A stretch of 64,000 bases of DNA from Castellaniella defragrans_A (GTDB lineage Bacteria > Pseudomonadota > Gammaproteobacteria > Burkholderiales > Burkholderiaceae_B). The notes beneath the pieces were generated by a model. That model was not told the DNA's origin. It saw only the letters and a list, made by a program, of their open reading frames with translations, and did not search any database. Shown piece after piece: positions 42,329 to 51,521 of this stretch (position 1 is the first letter of the stretch; each line of letters begins with the position of its first letter). The stretch lies in the NCBI RefSeq assembly GCF_040394755.1, contig NZ_JBEBRQ010000002.1; one strand, 5' to 3'. A program made the position numbers and the translations under genes.

Positions 42329-43771
42329 ATGAACGCCCGACGCCGCACCAAGATCGTCGCCACGCTCGGCCCCGCAAGCTCATCCGCCCAACGCATCGAG
42401 GCCCTGATCCTGGCGGGAATGGATGTGGCCCGCCTGAACTTCTCCCACGGCACCGCCGCCGAACACCGCGAACGGGTCCGGCTGGTTCGCGAGATCGCCG
42501 GGCGCCTCGGACGGCACATCGCCATCATGGGCGATCTGCAAGGCCCAAAGATCCGCATTGCCCGCTTCACCGAAGGCACCGTCACCCTGCATGCGGGCGA
42601 CCCGTTCACGCTCTCCACGAGCCACCCCGGCACGGCGGGGACCGCGCGCATCGTCGGCATCGACTATCCGCCGCTGGTGCGCGACTGCGCGCCGGGCGAC
42701 GAGCTGCTGCTCGACGACGGCCGCCTGATCCTGCGGGTCGACCGGGTCGAGAACGACAGCGTACAGACCACCGTCACCGTCGGCGGGCCACTGTCCGACA
42801 ACAAGGGCATCAACCGCCGCGGCGGCGGCATCTCGGCGCCCAGCCTGACGCCCAAGGATCATGAGGACATCCGTCTGGCGGCCGAACTCGAACTGGACTA
42901 CGTGGCGGTTTCCTTTCCCCGCACCGGCGCGGATATCGATCAGGCGCGCACCCTGGTCCGGGCCGCCGGCAGCCCGGCCTGGATCATCGCCAAGATCGAG
43001 CGGGCCGAAGCCGTCGCCGACGACGCGGCCCTCGACAGTCTGATCCGCGCCAGCGACGGGGTAATGGTCGCCCGCGGCGATCTCGGCGTGGAAATCGGCG
43101 ATGCGCGCCTGGCCGGAATCCAGAAACGCATCATCCAACATGCGCGGGCCTTGAATAAATTCGTGATCACGGCCACCCAGATGATGGAATCCATGATCAC
43201 CAGTCCGCTGCCCACGCGCGCCGAGGTCTCGGATGTGGCCAATGCCGTGCTGGACTATACCGATGCGGTCATGCTCTCGGCCGAGAGCGCCTCGGGCCAG
43301 TACCCGGTCGAGGCCGTCGCAGCCATGGCCAGGGTCTGCCTGGGCGCCGAACAAGAGCCCATCAGCACGCGTTCGCATCACCGGCTGGGCGAAACCTTCA
43401 GCCGCTGCGACGAAACCATCGCACTCGCCGCCATGTATGCGGCCAACCATTTCCCCGGCATCAAGGCGATCATCAGCCTCACCGAAAGCGGCCATACCCC
43501 GCTCATCATGTCGCGCATCCGCTCGGGCGTGCCCATCCACTGCTACACCCCCCATGTCGCCACGCAACGGCGCGCCGCCCTGTTTCGCGGCGTCTACCCC
43601 GAAGCCTTCGATACTGCGACGCTCCCGCAGGCAGAGGTCAGCGAAGCGGCCATCGACATCCTGCGCTCCCGCGGCCTGCTCCAGACCGGCGACTGGATCA
43701 TCCTCACCAAAGGGGATTTCTACAGCAACAGCGGCGGGACCAACGGCCTCAAGATCCTGCGCGTGCAATAA
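42329..43771 (+). CDS. pyk: Pyruvate kinase
   Basis: This 480-residue enzyme converts phosphoenolpyruvate to pyruvate with ATP formation. It begins RRTKIVATLGPASSSAQRIE and has the catalytic Lys segment WIIAKIERAEAV, the metal-binding MVARGDLGVEIGD and TATQMMESMITSPLPTRAEV. A complete C-terminal regulatory domain follows. GGAG lies upstream of the ATG. It sits between rlmH and maf with short gaps. Confidence 0.95.
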   Translation: MNARRRTKIVATLGPASSSAQRIEALILAGMDVARLNFSHGTAAEHRERVRLVREIAGRLGRHIAIMGDLQGPKIRIARFTEGTVTLHAGDPFTLSTSHPGTAGTARIVGIDYPPLVRDCAPGDELLLDDGRLILRVDRVENDSVQTTVTVGGPLSDNKGINRRGGGISAPSLTPKDHEDIRLAAELELDYVAVSFPRTGADIDQARTLVRAAGSPAWIIAKIERAEAVADDAALDSLIRASDGVMVARGDLGVEIGDARLAGIQKRIIQHARALNKFVITATQMMESMITSPLPTRAEVSDVANAVLDYTDAVMLSAESASGQYPVEAVAAMARVCLGAEQEPISTRSHHRLGETFSRCDETIALAAMYAANHFPGIKAIISLTESGHTPLIMSRIRSGVPIHCYTPHVATQRRAALFRGVYPEAFDTATLPQAEVSEAAIDILRSRGLLQTGDWIILTKGDFYSNSGGTNGLKILRVQ

Positions 43772-43800
43772 TTCATGGATATCTTTTATAGATCCATTCC

Positions 43801-44415
43801 ATGACCTCTCCGCCACTCTATCTCGCCTCGGCCAGCCCGCGGCGCCAGGAAATCCTCGATCAACTGGGAATCGCCCACCGGGTCTTGCGCGTCCCGGCGC
43901 CCGAGGGCGAGGACGAGCCGCAATGGCCCGGCGAGGCGGCGGCGGACTACGTGCGCCGCACGGCCCGCGAAAAGGCCGAACGCGCCGTGCGGTGGCTGGC
44001 GGGCCCGCAGCGCCCAGAGGATTTCCTGCCGCCCGGCGAGGCGCTCATCCTCGCCGCCGACACGACCGTCATTCTCGACGGTCAGGTCCTGGGCAAGCCC
44101 CGCGACCTGGCCGATGCCGAATCGATGCTGGCGCGCCTTTCGGGCCGCAGCCACCAGGTCCATACCGCCATCGCCCTGGCCGTCCACGGCCGCATCCTGG
44201 AGGACCTGAGCGTGAACGAGGTCCAGTTCAAGCCACTCTCGCGCCACGAAATCCAGGCCTATTGCGCCACCGGGGAGCCCCTCGGCAAGGCGGGCGCCTA
44301 CGCGATCCAGGGACGCGCGGGCATGTTCGTGCGCCACTTATCCGGCAGCCATACCGGCGTCATGGGGCTGCCGGCATACGAAACCGCGCGGCTCCTCGAA
44401 CAGGCAAGGGATTAG
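43801..44415 (+). CDS. maf: Maf-family nucleotide pyrophosphatase
   Basis: This 204-residue protein opens with LYLASASPRRQEILDQLGI. It carries LILAADTTVILDGQVLGKP and the late YAIQGRAGMFVRHLSGSHTG, matching Maf/YhdE-type house-cleaning pyrophosphatases that hydrolyse dTTP/UTP or modified nucleotides. Which subclass applies cannot be settled by eye. Its stop overlaps the convergent EamA gene by four bases. Confidence 0.92.
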   Translation: MTSPPLYLASASPRRQEILDQLGIAHRVLRVPAPEGEDEPQWPGEAAADYVRRTAREKAERAVRWLAGPQRPEDFLPPGEALILAADTTVILDGQVLGKPRDLADAESMLARLSGRSHQVHTAIALAVHGRILEDLSVNEVQFKPLSRHEIQAYCATGEPLGKAGAYAIQGRAGMFVRHLSGSHTGVMGLPAYETARLLEQARD

Positions 44416-45359
44416 CTTTTGGCGCGCGCCCGGCCGCGCAGGCGGCCGCGCAGCCATTCGTGCCCGCTGACCAGCAGGATGCCCGCCATCACCAGGGCCG
44501 CGCCGATCACGAATCCGGGATCCAGCGGCTCATCCAGCAGCCAGACGCCGAACCCCACGCCAAACAGCGGCGTCATGAACGACAGCACCCCCAGGCGCGA
44601 GGCCAGATAGGTCCGCAGCAGCCAGAACCACACCAGCAGGCTGCCGAAAGCCATCAGCAGGGTCTGGTAGAACATGCTGGCATACACCAGCGGCGTGGGA
44701 TGAATTCTGGTCTGGCCGGAAACGACGGCCATTCCCACCAGAATCACCGCGGCGCCGAGCAACTGATAGAGCAAGGTGTGCGTGGTTGGCGTGTACGCCA
44801 GCCGGGAGCAGCGCAGCACCACGGTGGTGGCCCCCCAGACGCCGCCCGCCAGCAAGCCCAGCAGATCGCCGATCAACATGTCCGTGGAAAATTCCCTCCC
44901 CGAGGATCCCCGATCATGGAAAGCGATCACGATGCCCAGGAACGCCACCAGGATGCCCCCCCATTGGATGGGGGACAGGCGCTCGGCGGGTAGCCGCCAC
45001 TGCAGGCCCAGCGCGGCAAAGATCGGCGCGGTATAGAGGAACACGGACATGTGCGAAGCGGTCGTGAAGCGCAGACCCTCGCCCACCAGCAGATACTCGA
45101 CCCCGAACAACACCCCCACCAGGATGCCGGGCCGCCAGCTTCCGCCTGCCCAATCGATGCGTTCGCGACGCCAGCGGATCAGCAGAATCACCAGCACTAC
45201 CGCCACGCAAGAGCGCAGGCCGATCTGCAGAATGGGCGCGATGTCGTCGGCCACCGCCTTGACGGCGACCTGCTGCAAGCCCCAGATCAGGCAAAGGACG
45301 ACCATCAGTCCGCTCGCGCGGGCATCGATGGGCAGCGGTGCGCCCGCCTGGACGCTCAT
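44412..45359 (-). CDS. EamA/DMT-family transporter
   Basis: This 315-residue inner-membrane protein has ten predicted hydrophobic segments. The first repeat begins GLMVVLCLIWGLQQVAVKAV. The second begins DLLGLLAGGVWGATTVVLRC, and the protein ends with a basic tail LRGRLRGRARAKS. The substrate is unknown. I start at the ATG at 45359; an upstream ATG in the same frame would add nine residues. The 117 bases upstream to the aminotransferase gene show no clear promoter. Confidence 0.87.
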   Translation of the reverse strand: MSVQAGAPLPIDARASGLMVVLCLIWGLQQVAVKAVADDIAPILQIGLRSCVAVVLVILLIRWRRERIDWAGGSWRPGILVGVLFGVEYLLVGEGLRFTTASHMSVFLYTAPIFAALGLQWRLPAERLSPIQWGGILVAFLGIVIAFHDRGSSGREFSTDMLIGDLLGLLAGGVWGATTVVLRCSRLAYTPTTHTLLYQLLGAAVILVGMAVVSGQTRIHPTPLVYASMFYQTLLMAFGSLLVWFWLLRTYLASRLGVLSFMTPLFGVGFGVWLLDEPLDPGFVIGAALVMAGILLVSGHEWLRGRLRGRARAKS

Positions 45360-45476
45360 GCAGCGGGCATTCCGGAGACGTTGCAAATCACGGCGCGATG
45401 TCCTCTCTGGTCAGGCCATGCATCCGGACATGAATACACGAACCAACCAAACAGGACACTAGCGTCGAACACTACA

Positions 45477-46604
45477 TTAGCGTATGGCATCCACGGCCCG
45501 CGCCAGCGTATCGACGGTGCGCTCGATGTTGTGGAGCTTGTCCAGGCCGAACAGTCCGATCCGGAAGGTCTTGAAACCTTGCGGCTCGTCGCACTGCAAA
45601 GGCACCCCTGCCGCCGCCTGGATGCCCGCCTGGGCGAACTTTGCGGTGGAGTGAATTCCATCGTCCCGGGTATAGCTCACCACCACGCCCGGCGCCTCGA
45701 AGCCCGGCGCAGCCACGCTCTTGAAACCCTTTTCGCGCAGCATGGCGCGCACCGCGTCGCCCAATTCCTGTTGTTCACGGCGCACCTTGTCGTAGCCGTA
45801 GGCCTCGGTTTCGGCCATCACATCGCGCAGGATTTTCAGGGAATCTGTAGGCATGGTCGAATGGTAGGCATGGCCGCCGTTCTCGTAGGTCTCCATGATC
45901 TGCAACCATTTGCGCAGATCGCAGGAAAAGCTGGTGCTGGCGGTCGATTCGATCCGTTCGCGCGCGAGCGTACTGAGCATCACCAGGCCGCAGCAGGCCG
46001 AGGACGTCCAGCCTTTTTGCGGCGCGCTGATCAGCACATCGGCGCCCGCCTCGCCCATATCCACCCAGATTGCACCCGAGGCGATACAGTCCAGCACGAA
46101 CATGCCACCCACCGCATGAACGGCATCAGCGATCCGCCGCATATAGTCGGTGGGTAGCATGATGCCCGACGCCGTCTCGACATGGGCGGCAAAGACCAGG
46201 TCTGGCCGGCCCTCGCGGATCGCCGCCTCGACCTCCTCGATGGGCGGCGGCGCAAATGCCGCCTGTTCGCCCGGCTCGACAGGATGCGCCTTCAGGACAG
46301 TGGTCCGCGCCGGGATGTTGCCGGCCTCGAAGATCTGGCTCCAGCGGAAGGTGAACCAGCCATTGCGGATCACCAGACAATGCTTGCCGGTGGCGAACTG
46401 GCGGGCGACGGCCTCCATGCCGAACGTGCCGCTGCCGGGGACCACGATCGCCGATCGGGCGCCATAGACGGCCTTGAGCGTGCGTGAAATATCCTTCATC
46501 ACCCCCTGAAAGGCGCGGGACATGTGATTGACGGCGCGATCGGTATAGACCACCGAATATTCGAGCAGTCCATCGGGATCGACATCGGGGAGCAGGCCTG
46601 GCAT
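45477..46604 (-). CDS. Class V aminotransferase (serine/alanine-glyoxylate type)
   Basis: This 375-residue PLP enzyme has VVPGSGTFGMEAVARQF (PLP phosphate cup), FVLDCIASGAIWVDMGEAGA (PLP Asp) and the Schiff-base lysine in ISAPQKGWTSSACCGLV. This arrangement is that of alanine-glyoxylate and serine-glyoxylate aminotransferases. Its likely role is conversion of glyoxylate to glycine, which fits the glycolate oxidase and ghrA genes in the same window, but the amino donor is not determinable. AGGAAG precedes the ATG at 46604. The LysR gene lies 39 bases upstream on the same strand. Confidence 0.87.
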   Translation of the reverse strand: MPGLLPDVDPDGLLEYSVVYTDRAVNHMSRAFQGVMKDISRTLKAVYGARSAIVVPGSGTFGMEAVARQFATGKHCLVIRNGWFTFRWSQIFEAGNIPARTTVLKAHPVEPGEQAAFAPPPIEEVEAAIREGRPDLVFAAHVETASGIMLPTDYMRRIADAVHAVGGMFVLDCIASGAIWVDMGEAGADVLISAPQKGWTSSACCGLVMLSTLARERIESTASTSFSCDLRKWLQIMETYENGGHAYHSTMPTDSLKILRDVMAETEAYGYDKVRREQQELGDAVRAMLREKGFKSVAAPGFEAPGVVVSYTRDDGIHSTAKFAQAGIQAAAGVPLQCDEPQGFKTFRIGLFGLDKLHNIERTVDTLARAVDAIR

Positions 46605-46643
46605 GGGATTCTTCCTGGGTAACGGGTTCCGGGCCATTGTAAA

Positions 46644-47579
46644 TCAAGCTCGCAGGGGCGAAATTCCCGTGATGCCGCCCTGCGCCCCATGCGCCAGCTT
46701 TTCTTCCAGGAAATCCAGGAATGAATGCGGCGCTGGCGCCATCCCGCAGTGCGGGGGATAGACCGCATGCACGATGCCTGGCGCCAGGGACCAGCGAGGC
46801 AGCACGCGTTCGAGACGGCCATGCGCCAGATCCTCCTGGCACATGTAATCCGGCAGCATACCGATCCCCACGTTGCCGAGGATCGCAAAGCGCAAGGTGA
46901 TCAGATCGTCCGCCACGCAGACCGGCCGGCAGGTCACGGTGTGAGACTCGCCCTCCGACCCGGAGAGCCGCAGGCGTATCCCGCGATCGATCCCCGACAT
47001 GCCGACGATCGCCATCTGTGCCAGATCCGCCGGCTCGCCCGGACGCCCGCCACGATCCAGCAACGCCGGGCTGGCGACCAGCAGGCCATGACTGAGCCCA
47101 AATTGCCTGGCAACCTCGCTGCTGCTGTCACCCAGACTGCTGCGAACCCGCAGAGCGATATCGACCCCTTCCTCGATGAGGTTGACCACGCGGTTGCTGA
47201 CCTGCATGTCCAGGCGGACCTCGGGATAGCGCGCCAGATATTCGGGCAGCAACGGCCCAATGACTGTCTGGGCCAGGGTGACGGGGCACACCACCCGCAG
47301 AATGCCGCGCGGCTCGGAACGGGCCCGGGCGAGTTCCGCCCAGGCCTGTTCCGCCTGATCCCGCAAGGCCAGACAATGGCGCAGGTACTGCTCGCCGGCG
47401 GCGGTCAGGGATAGTTTGCGCGTCGTGCGATGCAACAACTGCATCCCCAGCTCGGCTTCGAGCCGCGCAATCCGCCGCGACAGGCGCGATTTGGGCAGGC
47501 CCAGGGCGCGCGCGGCCGCCGCGAAGCCGCCTCGTTCGACCACTTCGGCGAAGTAGCGCATATCATTCAAATCCTGCAT
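46644..47579 (-). CDS. LysR-family transcriptional regulator
   Basis: This 311-residue protein has the N-terminal helix-turn-helix MRYFAEVVERGGFAAAARAL followed by PKSRLSRRIARLEAELGMQL, and a LysR effector domain of the LrhA/DsdC-like CrgA subgroup. It is divergent from azoR, with an inverted repeat in the 119-base gap (47606-47630), and is upstream of the aminotransferase gene on its own strand. Control of the quinone/azo reductase gene is the simplest reading. Confidence 0.9.
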   Translation of the reverse strand: MQDLNDMRYFAEVVERGGFAAAARALGLPKSRLSRRIARLEAELGMQLLHRTTRKLSLTAAGEQYLRHCLALRDQAEQAWAELARARSEPRGILRVVCPVTLAQTVIGPLLPEYLARYPEVRLDMQVSNRVVNLIEEGVDIALRVRSSLGDSSSEVARQFGLSHGLLVASPALLDRGGRPGEPADLAQMAIVGMSGIDRGIRLRLSGSEGESHTVTCRPVCVADDLITLRFAILGNVGIGMLPDYMCQEDLAHGRLERVLPRWSLAPGIVHAVYPPHCGMAPAPHSFLDFLEEKLAHGAQGGITGISPLRA

Positions 47580-47605
47580 GGATCATTCGCCTCATAAATA
47601 GAACA

Positions 47606-47630
47606 ATAAGTCTATTTTATTGATACTTAT
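47606..47630. promoter_or_regulatory. Candidate LysR operator in the azoR regulatory region
   Basis: ATAAGT (47606-47611) and ACTTAT (47625-47630) form a perfect 6-bp dyad separated by 13 bases, in AT-rich DNA between the divergent LysR and azoR genes. Binding is inferred from position. Confidence 0.5.
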
Positions 47631-47698
47631 CAGATAAATGAAGTTAATGGATAATGCCTTGTCCTCTTGTTCATCATCATTTCCAGAAAGGCGTCCCC

Positions 47699-48313
47699 AT
47701 GCAGATACTTCACATCGACTCCAGCATTTCCGGCCCTGGCTCCGTATCGCGCCAGCTCTCGCGCGAGGCCGTGGAACAATGGCTGAATGCCAATCCCGGC
47801 GCGCAGGTGCAATACCTGGATCTCGCGGCCGAGGCGCCCAATCCGCTGTCGCGCGACGCGCTGGGCTTTCGCCAGCCGCCAAAAGATTCGCATTCTGAAA
47901 CCGAGGCGCATGAGAATGCAGTCTCCGAGGCCATGGTGCAGCAGTTGCTGGCCGCCGATGTGGTGGTCATTGGCGCCCCGCTCTATAACTTCACCATCCC
48001 ATCCCAGCTGAAAGCCTGGCTGGACCGTGTGGCCCAGGTCGGCCGCACGTTCAAATATACGGAAAACGGGCCGGAGGGCCTGCTGGGCGATAAAACCGTG
48101 GTGCTCGCGCTCAGCCGCGGCGGCGTGTATTCGAACACCGAGAGGGGCCAGGCCATGGAGCACCAGGAAAGCTACCTCAAGACCATTTTCGGCTTCATGG
48201 GCGTCACGGACTTCCGGGTGGTGCGCGCCGAAGGCATGGACCTGGGGCCGGAAAGCCGTGAACAGGGCTTCGCGCAAGCCCGCCGGGAAATCCTGGCCCT
48301 GGCGGCCGTCTGA
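47699..48313 (+). CDS. azoR: FMN-dependent NADH-azoreductase
   Basis: This 204-residue flavodoxin-fold quinone/azo reductase begins MQILHIDSSISGPGSVSRQL (the FMN phosphate loop). It contains VVVIGAPLYNFTIPSQLKAW and VLALSRGGVYSN, all conserved in AzoR. The enzyme reduces quinones by two electrons with NADH. GAAAGG precedes the ATG at 47699. The same frame is open 15 codons upstream, but that part is not conserved. The divergent LysR gene likely regulates it. Confidence 0.93.
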   Translation: MQILHIDSSISGPGSVSRQLSREAVEQWLNANPGAQVQYLDLAAEAPNPLSRDALGFRQPPKDSHSETEAHENAVSEAMVQQLLAADVVVIGAPLYNFTIPSQLKAWLDRVAQVGRTFKYTENGPEGLLGDKTVVLALSRGGVYSNTERGQAMEHQESYLKTIFGFMGVTDFRVVRAEGMDLGPESREQGFAQARREILALAAV

Positions 48314-48352
48314 GCCGATCGCCCCGGCAGGCCTGACGGGCCTGCCATCGGC
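48314..48352. terminator. Hairpin between convergent azoR and enoyl-CoA hydratase genes
   Basis: GGCAGGCC (48326-48333) pairs with GGCCTGCC (48339-48346), and the flanking GCCGAT/ATCGGC also pair. No T-run follows on either strand, so it is at best a weak bidirectional terminator. Confidence 0.4.
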
Positions 48353-48393
48353 CAATGCGCGGCTCCTTTCAGTGCGAACAGGCCCCAGCCTTT

Positions 48394-49200
48394 TCAGGTC
48401 CCGGAAAAAACGGGCGGACGCTTTTCAAGGAACGCGCGGATTCCCTCGGCAAAATCAGCGTCGGCGGAGCACGCCGAGAAAGCATCCTGCTCCGCCATCA
48501 GTTGATCCGCAAGAGTCTGGCCGAGCGACTCATTGATCAATCGTTTCGTGCGCCCGAGCGCCCTGGTGGGGCCTTCAGCAAGACGGCGAGCCAGGGATCG
48601 GGTTGCGTCGACGAGCCCGGAACCCGGGACCACTTGATTGACGAGTCCCAATTCGAGTGCGCGCCGGGCATCGAATCTTTCACCCAGCAGGGCAATCTCC
48701 ATGGCCCGCTTGGTGCCGACGATTCTCGGCAGCCCATAAGTGCCCCCGCCGTCAGGACTCGTGCCGATGTTTCGATAAGCCATCGTGAAATAGGCATCGT
48801 CGGCGGCAACCACCAGATCACAGCTGTTCATCAAGGAAAGGCCGAAACCGGCGACGGCGCCGCGCACGCTGGCGACCACCGGCTTGTCCATGCGGCGAAT
48901 GCGGGTGATGGTGTCGTGGACCTCGGTGATGGTGCGCTCGAAATAGAGCCTTCGCGCCGCCTCCGTCTCGGCCAGGGCCTCGTGGAAAGCGCGGATGTCG
49001 CCACCCGCCATGAAATGATCGCCGGCCCCCTGGATCACGACGGCGCGCACCGTGCCGTCCCGCTCTACACGGCAGACAGCGTCCTGCAAGGCCATGCCAA
49101 GATCCCGATTCAGCGCATTCAGGGCCTTGGGGCGATTCAAAGTAATGGTTCCGATACCGGCGCCGGCATCGATGCTCAACAGGACTGGGGCGTCATTCAT
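48394..49200 (-). CDS. Enoyl-CoA hydratase/isomerase family protein
   Basis: This 268-residue crotonase-fold protein has the oxyanion-hole segments GAGDHFMAGGDIRAFHEA and GAVAGFGLSLMNSCDLVVAA, and the catalytic-region GTSPDGGGTYGLPRIVGTKR. The Asp/Gly pattern around PDGGGT lacks the second Glu of classic hydratases, so it may be an isomerase or a hydratase of special acyl-CoA substrates. It lies 54 bases after the nitronate monooxygenase gene on the same strand, as part of a small catabolic set. Confidence 0.88.
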   Translation of the reverse strand: MNDAPVLLSIDAGAGIGTITLNRPKALNALNRDLGMALQDAVCRVERDGTVRAVVIQGAGDHFMAGGDIRAFHEALAETEAARRLYFERTITEVHDTITRIRRMDKPVVASVRGAVAGFGLSLMNSCDLVVAADDAYFTMAYRNIGTSPDGGGTYGLPRIVGTKRAMEIALLGERFDARRALELGLVNQVVPGSGLVDATRSLARRLAEGPTRALGRTKRLINESLGQTLADQLMAEQDAFSACSADADFAEGIRAFLEKRPPVFSGT

Positions 49201-49254
49201 GGCATTCCTTTCACTCGGTGCGCACGCGCAAAATATGGATTGGTTGAACCGATC

Positions 49255-50265
49255 TCAGAGGTACTGCGCGCTCAGATCGCCGCACACACGGGCCGCTGCC
49301 TCCAGAGTCCGCCGGCAGGCTTGCTGGTATTCGCGTTTCAGCCTTTCGATCAGAGCAGCTGCCGGCTGCACCTGATCGATGGCGCCGATCCCTTGGCCGG
49401 CGCCCCAGATATCCTTCCAGGCCTTGGCAATGCTCTGCTCTGCGCCGAAATCCATCGCCTTCACATTCCCCTGGGGCAGATTGGCGGGATCGAGCCCGGC
49501 GGATCGGATCGAAGGGGCAAGGTAGTTGCCATGCACACCCGTGAAAAAGTTCGAGTAAATGATGTCGTCCGAACAGCCGTCCACGATGGCTTGCTTGTAG
49601 GCATCGCTGGCGCGAGCCTCATCCGTCGCAATGAAAGCCGAGCCGATATAGGCGAAATCCGCCCCCATGGCCTGCGCGGCCAGGATGGCGTCACCGGTGG
49701 CGATCGCGCCGGACAGGGCGAGCGGCCCATCGAACCACTGGCGAATTTCCTGGATCAGCGCAAACGGGCTCTTGGTGCCCGCATGGCCGCCCGCGCCCGC
49801 AGCCACCGCAATCAGGCCGTCGGCGCCTTTTTCGATGGCCTTGCGCGCAAAGGTATTGTTGATCACATCATGCAGAACCATGCCGCCATAGCCATGCACC
49901 GCATCGTTGACGTCCTCGCGCGCGCCCAGCGAGGTAATGACGACAGGCACCCGGTACTTTGCGATCAGCGCCATATCCTGCTCGAGCCGGGTATTGCTTT
50001 TGTGCACGATCTGGTTGATTGCATAGGGAGCCGCGGGACGCTCTGGATGCGCGCGGTCCCAGGCGGCGAGTTCCTCGGTGATCTCGGCCAGCCACTCGTC
50101 GAGCTGGACGGCCGGCCGCGCGTTCAACGCCGGCATGGACCCCACCACACCCGCCTTGCATTGCGCAATCACGAGTTTTGGATTGCTGACGATGAACATG
50201 GGCGAGGCGATGACAGGGAGCGCAAGATTCGCAAATGCTGATAGTGTCGACATGGGTGATGGCAT
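49255..50265 (-). CDS. Nitronate monooxygenase family protein
   Basis: This 336-residue FMN-binding TIM-barrel protein of the 2-nitropropane dioxygenase family has the N-terminal LALPVIASPMFIVSNPKLVI, the phosphate-binding GLIAVAAGAGGHAGTKSPFA and LSGAIATGDAILAAQAMGAD. It oxidises alkyl nitronates or acts as an NADH:quinone reductase; the real substrate is not clear. Starts at 50265 and 50253 are possible, neither with a strong ribosome site. It lies 29 bases downstream of the flavin monooxygenase gene. Confidence 0.87.
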   Translation of the reverse strand: MPSPMSTLSAFANLALPVIASPMFIVSNPKLVIAQCKAGVVGSMPALNARPAVQLDEWLAEITEELAAWDRAHPERPAAPYAINQIVHKSNTRLEQDMALIAKYRVPVVITSLGAREDVNDAVHGYGGMVLHDVINNTFARKAIEKGADGLIAVAAGAGGHAGTKSPFALIQEIRQWFDGPLALSGAIATGDAILAAQAMGADFAYIGSAFIATDEARASDAYKQAIVDGCSDDIIYSNFFTGVHGNYLAPSIRSAGLDPANLPQGNVKAMDFGAEQSIAKAWKDIWGAGQGIGAIDQVQPAAALIERLKREYQQACRRTLEAAARVCGDLSAQYL

Positions 50266-50294
50266 GAAAAAGTCAGGGGAAAGGTCCAGGAATC

Positions 50295-51464
50295 CTAGAC
50301 CATCGTCGGATCGGGTTCCAGGCCCATCAGCTCGCGCCCGAGGATCTGGCTGCACACATCATAATCGGTATAGGCGTGGGAGCTGGTCATGCGGCTGTCG
50401 CGAAACAGCCGCTGCAATTCATTGTCCTCGAACCAGGCGTTGGCGCCCGCGGCCTCGAACAGGCGGGTGACGGCGGCCACGCACATCTTGACCGCATACG
50501 CCTGATTGGTGCGCCAGTACGTGAGCGTCTCGCGGCTCGGGTAGCGCCGGGCCTCGCCGTGCGCGCGGTGGTCCTCCCAGGTTTTCTCGAGAAATGCGCG
50601 CGCGGCGGCCACCTGATGCGTGGACTCGGCCAGGCGCATCAGCGCCGGCGTGGCCGTCCCCACCTCGGCGCCCGTGTAAGCGCGCACGCGATGGCGGGTC
50701 TTTTCCTTGAAAACCTGCAGCATCCGTTCGGCCACACCCAGGCTGATGGCTGAAAAACCGCTGGCGAAATACGGCCGGTACGGGGTGTAGTAGATCTTGC
50801 TGTCCGGATACAGGCCAAAGCCCGCGGAGCGCCCCTCCATCATGTCCCTGGCCGCCTGGATGCGATGGTCGGGGATGAACGCCTTGTCGACCAGCAGGGT
50901 CTTGGAGCCGCTGGCGCGCATTCCGATGGCATGCCAATCATCCCGGATCGTATAGTCGCGGCGCGGCACGACGCCGAAACAATAAATCTTTTCACCGTCC
51001 GCGCCCTTGCGGTTGAAACCGAGAATCGCCCACTCGGCATGGTCGCAGCCACTGCTCCAGCCCATTTCCCCGCTGAACAGCACGCCGCCCTCGACCTCCT
51101 CGATGCGACCGAGCGGCGCGATGCTGCTGCTGGCCGTGGCATCGGGATTCGCGCCCCAGATCTCGTCCTGGGTCTGCCTGGAAAACATGGCAAGCTGATG
51201 ACTGTGGGTACACAGCAGGCTGAACGCCCAGGTCGTGCCGGCGCATGCGCCAGCCAGCGCCACCACGCACTGGGCGAACTCGGGCAGCGACAGTTCGAGT
51301 CCACCATAGGCCTTGGGCTGAAAAGCACGATGCAAGCCCGTGCCCTTGAGCAAGGCAATGCTCTCGGCCGGCACCATGCGCGCACGCTCGGCCTGCGCAG
51401 CGCGCGCGGCGATCTCGGGCAGGATGGACTGGATACGCGCCAACATGGGAATCGTGCTTGTCAT
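50295..51464 (-). CDS. Flavin-dependent monooxygenase, acyl-CoA dehydrogenase fold (HsaA/HpaH-like)
   Basis: This 389-residue protein has the acyl-CoA dehydrogenase N- and C-terminal domains (LHRAFQPKAYGGLELSLPEF; TDYDVCSQILGRELMGLEPD). It lacks the usual catalytic Glu context and contains FSGEMGWSSGCDHAEWAILG, typical of two-component aromatic hydroxylases such as HsaA or HPA hydroxylase C2. Such enzymes need a separate flavin reductase, not seen here. The substrate is unknown. GGAA precedes the ATG at 51464. It leads the run with the nitronate monooxygenase and enoyl-CoA hydratase genes. Confidence 0.83.
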   Translation of the reverse strand: MTSTIPMLARIQSILPEIAARAAQAERARMVPAESIALLKGTGLHRAFQPKAYGGLELSLPEFAQCVVALAGACAGTTWAFSLLCTHSHQLAMFSRQTQDEIWGANPDATASSSIAPLGRIEEVEGGVLFSGEMGWSSGCDHAEWAILGFNRKGADGEKIYCFGVVPRRDYTIRDDWHAIGMRASGSKTLLVDKAFIPDHRIQAARDMMEGRSAGFGLYPDSKIYYTPYRPYFASGFSAISLGVAERMLQVFKEKTRHRVRAYTGAEVGTATPALMRLAESTHQVAAARAFLEKTWEDHRAHGEARRYPSRETLTYWRTNQAYAVKMCVAAVTRLFEAAGANAWFEDNELQRLFRDSRMTSSHAYTDYDVCSQILGRELMGLEPDPTMV

Positions 51465-51521
51465 ATGATCGTTTCCTTGCTGCAATACAAATCTTGAAAC
51501 CGCCGCCCTGGAAAAATCGCC

